The notes beneath the pieces were generated by a model, which was not told where the DNA came from, ran no database searches, and saw only the letters and a program-made list of their open reading frames with translations. A stretch of 31,847 nt of DNA from a virus, in the IMG/VR virus record IMGVR_UViG_3300035188_000181, positions 1-31,847 of that record; one strand, written 5' to 3'. Shown in pieces: positions 29,199 through 31,847 of the stretch; the first letter of the stretch is position 1, and each line of letters opens with the position of its first letter. Position numbers and translations under genes: made by a program.

Positions 29199-29629
29199 AT
29201 GCCCGCGTCATCATTGCAGGGAACAATCGCGCGTTTCCAGCCGACGCCGCTCAAAGCTGCGCGGCATACCTCAACAAGATGTCTCGCCCGTCGCCTCCTT
29301 GCGGGCTTGAGGCTGCGGCCCGCTCTGTCGTCCTCCCAGAAGATGAGCGGGCCGCTTCTTTTTCTTACGATCTGACCGCTGGTCGGTGGATCGTGCCACC
29401 CCCTTCCCTCGCAAAGAGGGACGCTGGCGCATCGGCAGAACCGATGCAGTTTCTGGAGCCTTGTCACACACAGAGATCTCATACTCAGACCCACACTGAC
29501 TTTAGGAGACCGGCTCGTGGCAGTAACCACACAGCCGGTCTCATCAGTGCGGCTGTCGAGATCGCGACTGTGGTCGGAGGCATGGCTGCTTTCTCTGCGA
29601 TCGCCTTCGTGGTGCTGCTTTTGGCATGA
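29195..29629 (+). CDS. Early protein with C-terminal membrane segment, 144 residues
   Basis: Starts at ATG 29195 (ATGA overlap); the longer open frame upstream is a shadow of the previous gene. The first 110 residues are Pro/Ser/Arg-rich and look poorly structured, with His/Thr repeats (HTQRSHTQTHTDF). The last 28 residues (AVEIATVVGGMAAFSAIAFV then VLLLA) form one strong membrane helix, so it is probably a tail-anchored inner membrane protein. Small early membrane proteins of phages sometimes block superinfection, but nothing here proves that. Its stop overlaps the next ATG. Confidence 0.6.
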   Translation: MNARVIIAGNNRAFPADAAQSCAAYLNKMSRPSPPCGLEAAARSVVLPEDERAASFSYDLTAGRWIVPPPSLAKRDAGASAEPMQFLEPCHTQRSHTQTHTDFRRPARGSNHTAGLISAAVEIATVVGGMAAFSAIAFVVLLLA

Positions 29630-29919
29630 GCGAAACGACAAAAAACGCAGCCTGCTTTTTGACGGCCTGCATAATCGTTGATCTGGAAAACACGCAATCG
29701 GAAAAGCAATGGGAAGACGCACTCGAACACGGTTTGGTTTGTTGCGCAAACGTCCTGGCTAACATTGCAGTGTATCTCGACAAAGACGACGCCGGAGACG
29801 TTTTTCTTGATGGCTTGGATGAATATTTTTTGCCGTCTGTCAACTCAGCAGTCGAGGCATTGCGTGTCGTTCGAGCGGAACTGAGAAAAACGAAACTGGA
29901 TCACACGAGGTTCCATTGA
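29626..29919 (+). CDS. Small acidic early protein, 97 residues
   Basis: Starts at ATG 29626 (ATGA overlap). MSETTKNAACFLTACIIVDL then ENTQSEKQWEDALEHGLVCC has a hydrophobic start and four cysteines in the first 45 residues (Cys10, Cys15, and a CC pair). The rest is helical and acidic (YLDKDDAGDVFLDGLDEYFL). It ends in a TTGA overlap with the nuclease gene, so the two are probably translated together. It could be a partner or inhibitor of the nuclease; this is inferred from coupling only. Confidence 0.6.
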   Translation: MSETTKNAACFLTACIIVDLENTQSEKQWEDALEHGLVCCANVLANIAVYLDKDDAGDVFLDGLDEYFLPSVNSAVEALRVVRAELRKTKLDHTRFH

Positions 29920-30668
29920 GCGGACTTTTGCGTCACAAGCGGACTCATATCAGCGTCAGTCAATGTAATCTGTTTCAAGCTGATCATTGGCTGTATGTGG
30001 TCGAACAAATTCTCGGCAAACGCGGCTTATCTGGCGTTGCGGCAATTAGAGGTCAGGCTGTAGAAACGGCTGTCACGCTTGGACTTGTAAATCCGAGCGT
30101 CAGCATTTCCAAATGTAAGGATCTTGCGATTGCCGAATTTGAGCGCAGCACGGCGCTGATTTCGTCAAAATCATTGGAAAAAGAGCGAGCCGCAGTTCCT
30201 TTGATTGTGGAACAGGCGCTCAATGGCCTGCGCCCCTATGGTGTGCCGTCACATGTTCAGCAGATGGTAACATGGACGCACCCTGATCTGCCGGTCCCGT
30301 TCAAGGGATATATTGACTACATCTGGGACGAACACGGCATAATTGTCGACCTCAAAACTCAACTGGCTTTATCGAGCAAAATTAAAAGTTCACACGCTCG
30401 ACAGCTGGCACTGTACGGCGCTGCAATCTCTGACAACTATGCTCTTGGCGTTGCATATTTTACGCCGAAACACGGACACATTTTGTCAGTTGAGAACGCA
30501 AAAGCGCATCTCAACAGCCTTGTGTGTATCGCCAAAACGATCGACCGCTTTCTTGATCTCAGTGATGATCCTTACGAGCTTTTGAAGCTCGTCATTCCCG
30601 ACACAGAGTCATTCTATTTTGCGGATGATGAATTGCGCCAATTGGCGTTTGAACTTTCCGGCGTGTAG
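29916..30668 (+). CDS. PD-(D/E)XK nuclease, phage exonuclease of the RecB/Cas4-like superfamily
   Basis: A 250-residue nuclease starting with TTG at 29916 (GAGG five bases upstream, TTGA overlap). An N-terminal SVSQCNLFQADHWLYV resembles the first helix of RecB-type nucleases, followed by Glu50 (GQAVETAV). The active-site core is GYIDYIWDEHGIIVDLKTQ with Asp134, Asp145 and Lys147, and a later Gln163 in ARQLALYGAA matches motif QxxxY. It has no cysteine cluster of the Cas4 type. Beside an SSB-like protein and a RuvC-like resolvase it most likely resects double-strand ends in phage recombination. Superfamily membership is confident; direction of digestion cannot be read. Confidence 0.85.
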   Translation: MSGLLRHKRTHISVSQCNLFQADHWLYVVEQILGKRGLSGVAAIRGQAVETAVTLGLVNPSVSISKCKDLAIAEFERSTALISSKSLEKERAAVPLIVEQALNGLRPYGVPSHVQQMVTWTHPDLPVPFKGYIDYIWDEHGIIVDLKTQLALSSKIKSSHARQLALYGAAISDNYALGVAYFTPKHGHILSVENAKAHLNSLVCIAKTIDRFLDLSDDPYELLKLVIPDTESFYFADDELRQLAFELSGV

Positions 30669-30680
30669 CCGGGAGGCAAC

Positions 30681-30700
30681 GCTGCGGGCCTCATCGCAGC
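30681..30700 (+). other. Stem-loop in the nuclease - SSB gap
   Basis: GCTGCG (30681-30686) and CGCAGC (30695-30700) form a perfect six-pair stem with an eight-base loop. There is no T run, so it is not a standard terminator. It lies in the largest gap inside this operon (57 bases) and may affect mRNA stability or translation of the next gene. Confidence 0.4.
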
Positions 30701-30725
30701 AAAAGTGAAAGCAAAGGTAAAACGC

Positions 30726-31325
30726 ATGACATTATCTCTGGGACTTGGCGGCGGTGGAGGAACTTACATCCGTTTCAGTCCGTCGATCAATTCGTGGCAG
30801 CTTGGAAAAGACGAATTCGATTTGAAGAAGATCGTGTTTGATCTCGACACCATTAAGACGGGATGGGGTCTTGTAACCGAGGGACAGGCGCCACAGTGGA
30901 TTTGGGACGAGCGCATCGGACAGATGGGTATCAAGCCAGAAGGCGATTTCAAGCGAGGTTTTTCTGTCAGGGTTTGGCTTGGCCCAGACCGTGGATGGGC
31001 TGAATGGAGTTCCACTGGTACAGGGCCAAAAGAAGGCTTTTCGCAGCTATGGTCCGTTGCGGGCAAGCAAAAGACCGAAAATGACGGCAAGGTTGTGATG
31101 TGTGCCTATACAGGATCGACGCCGCTCAAGGTTGGGAAAGGAAACACCCGCGTTCCGAACTTTGAAATCATCGGCTGGATCGACCGCCCGTCTCATGACG
31201 ATATTGAGGACGAGGCACCGACTTCTGCCACATCACGCACTGCTCCACCAGCGACAGGATCTAAGGTGGTGCCGCCGCCAGCTGCGAAGAAGCAGGCCGA
31301 CCTCGCCAACATGGACTTCGGCTGA
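30726..31325 (+). CDS. Probable single-stranded DNA-binding protein (SSB-like)
   Basis: A 199-residue protein. I prefer ATG 30726 (AAAGG nine bases upstream) over GTG 30705. It opens MTLSLGLGGGGGTYIRFSPS. The first 150 residues are beta-rich with several aromatics suited to binding ssDNA (WIWDERIGQ, VRVWLGPDRGWAEW, PNFEIIGWIDRP). A flexible Thr/Pro/Ala linker follows and the end is ADLANMDFG, similar to the acidic-aromatic tip of SSB proteins that recruits partners. It lies between a nuclease and a Holliday junction resolvase. I call it SSB-like on this layout and context; no sequence family is proven. Confidence 0.6.
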   Translation: MTLSLGLGGGGGTYIRFSPSINSWQLGKDEFDLKKIVFDLDTIKTGWGLVTEGQAPQWIWDERIGQMGIKPEGDFKRGFSVRVWLGPDRGWAEWSSTGTGPKEGFSQLWSVAGKQKTENDGKVVMCAYTGSTPLKVGKGNTRVPNFEIIGWIDRPSHDDIEDEAPTSATSRTAPPATGSKVVPPPAAKKQADLANMDFG

Positions 31326-31795
31326 TGCTGATTGTTGGTGTTGATCCAGGCATATCGGGAGCCATCGCGTTTATGCGCGATGGCGACCTGGTTAACGTCG
31401 AGGATCTGCCCGTCGTAGAAGTGGCTCACGGCAAGGGCTCCAGGAAAGAGCTCTCGCCGCAGCTCCTGCATGATCGACTGCTTGATGCCGATGTCAGGAT
31501 CGACGTCGCGGTGCTTGAGGATGTTAACGCCTTTGGCATGGGTCGGACGTCAGCGTTTCGATTTGGCGAAAACGTCGGAACCATCAAGGGCGTGCTAGCC
31601 GCCAGCGGTATCAGAACGGTGATGGTGACGCCACAAAAGTGGAAAAAGGCAATGGGCTTAGGCAGGGACAAAGCACTGTCGCGCGCCAGGGCGATAGAGC
31701 TTTGGCCCGACAGCTCTCATCTCTTCAAGCGGAAGATGGATCACAACCGTGCTGAGGCGGCGCTGATCGCGGAATGGGGAAGACGGAATGGTTGA
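31325..31795 (+). CDS. RuvC-like Holliday junction resolvase
   Basis: A 156-residue RNase H-fold nuclease that should cut Holliday junctions or branched phage DNA before packaging. Catalytic acids are Asp7 (LIVGVDPGISGAIA), Glu65 (DVAVLEDV) and Asp139 (KMDHNRAEAALIAEW, with His140 and Glu144 near). The motif VTPQKWKKAMGLGRDKA is typical of the phage and poxvirus-like RuvC group. ATG 31325 overlaps the previous stop (TGATG). It completes a recombination set with the nuclease and the SSB-like protein. Confidence 0.9.
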   Translation: MLIVGVDPGISGAIAFMRDGDLVNVEDLPVVEVAHGKGSRKELSPQLLHDRLLDADVRIDVAVLEDVNAFGMGRTSAFRFGENVGTIKGVLAASGIRTVMVTPQKWKKAMGLGRDKALSRARAIELWPDSSHLFKRKMDHNRAEAALIAEWGRRNG

Positions 31796-31847
31796 TTACC
31801 AGCGAGGCGACGAACTGACGGTTGATCACATCCTCGACCAGCGTCAC
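31788..31847 (+). CDS. Start of the next early gene (cut by right edge)
   Basis: ATG 31788 overlaps the end of the resolvase gene by eight bases. Twenty codons are visible (MVDYQRGDELTVDHILDQRH). It is too short for a family call. The tight overlap and open frame suggest that the operon continues. Confidence 0.55.
   Translation, partial: MVDYQRGDELTVDHILDQRH

Noticed and set aside
28940-29749. 269-residue minus-strand frame opposite the early genes
   Set aside because: Crosses four coupled plus-strand genes; Arg/Cys-rich and without a start signal.

Overview
The window is a large part of a temperate, lambda-like siphophage or prophage. It carries a CI/LexA-type repressor with a RecA-type self-cleavage site and a terminase, portal, capsid and tail gene series in almost exact lambda order. 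I infer an alphaproteobacterial, probably Rhizobiales, host from protein families I recognise as common in that group; this rests on memory, not on a search. I see no integrase, attachment site, tRNA or CRISPR array. Both window edges cut through genes.

Layout: a short control region (about 27.69-27.83 kb) divides the window. To its left everything is read leftward as one tightly packed series, with most junctions overlapping by 1-8 bases (ATGA, TGATG, GTGA). In reading order this series holds a small orphan pair, two ParB-superfamily genes, a Myb/SANT-like protein, a primase-helicase, three accessory genes, a possible virion completion gene and small and large terminase. It continues with a gpW-like protein, portal, a protease-capsid fusion, head-tail joining proteins, tail terminator and tail tube. 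Next come the G/GT chaperones made by frameshift, tape measure, gpM- and gpL-like tip proteins, a giant K-I-J fusion and a fibre. The lysis cassette is last, and a partial helix-turn-helix gene reaches the left edge. To the right, the repressor gene ends at a clear intrinsic terminator. A new promoter with a perfect palindrome then drives small early genes and a recombination set (PD-(D/E)XK nuclease, SSB-like protein, RuvC-like resolvase).

The most informative items are these. (1) A textbook A AAA AAC -1 frameshift site with a stem-loop joins G and T. (2) NlpC/P60, tail assembly and host-specificity domains sit in one 1550-residue protein. (3) A protease-capsid fusion has a strong internal ribosome binding site, so capsid may also be made alone. 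(4) Six TGCGCA motifs plus a perfect 14-bp inverted repeat lie beside the primase gene and may be an origin, centromere or operator. (5) A short dispersed repeat sits at several module boundaries. (6) Divergent promoters appear to give leaderless mRNAs and are overlaid by repeated TCCGC half-sites. (7) Three very short genes are supported mainly by their overlaps. Base composition is mosaic: sampled lines are about 33% GC in the fibre gene and 68% GC in the primase gene.

I did not find a wholly new enzymatic system. The best candidates for something undescribed are the repeat cluster at 22.65-22.78 kb, the dispersed repeat family and the fused tail-tip protein.
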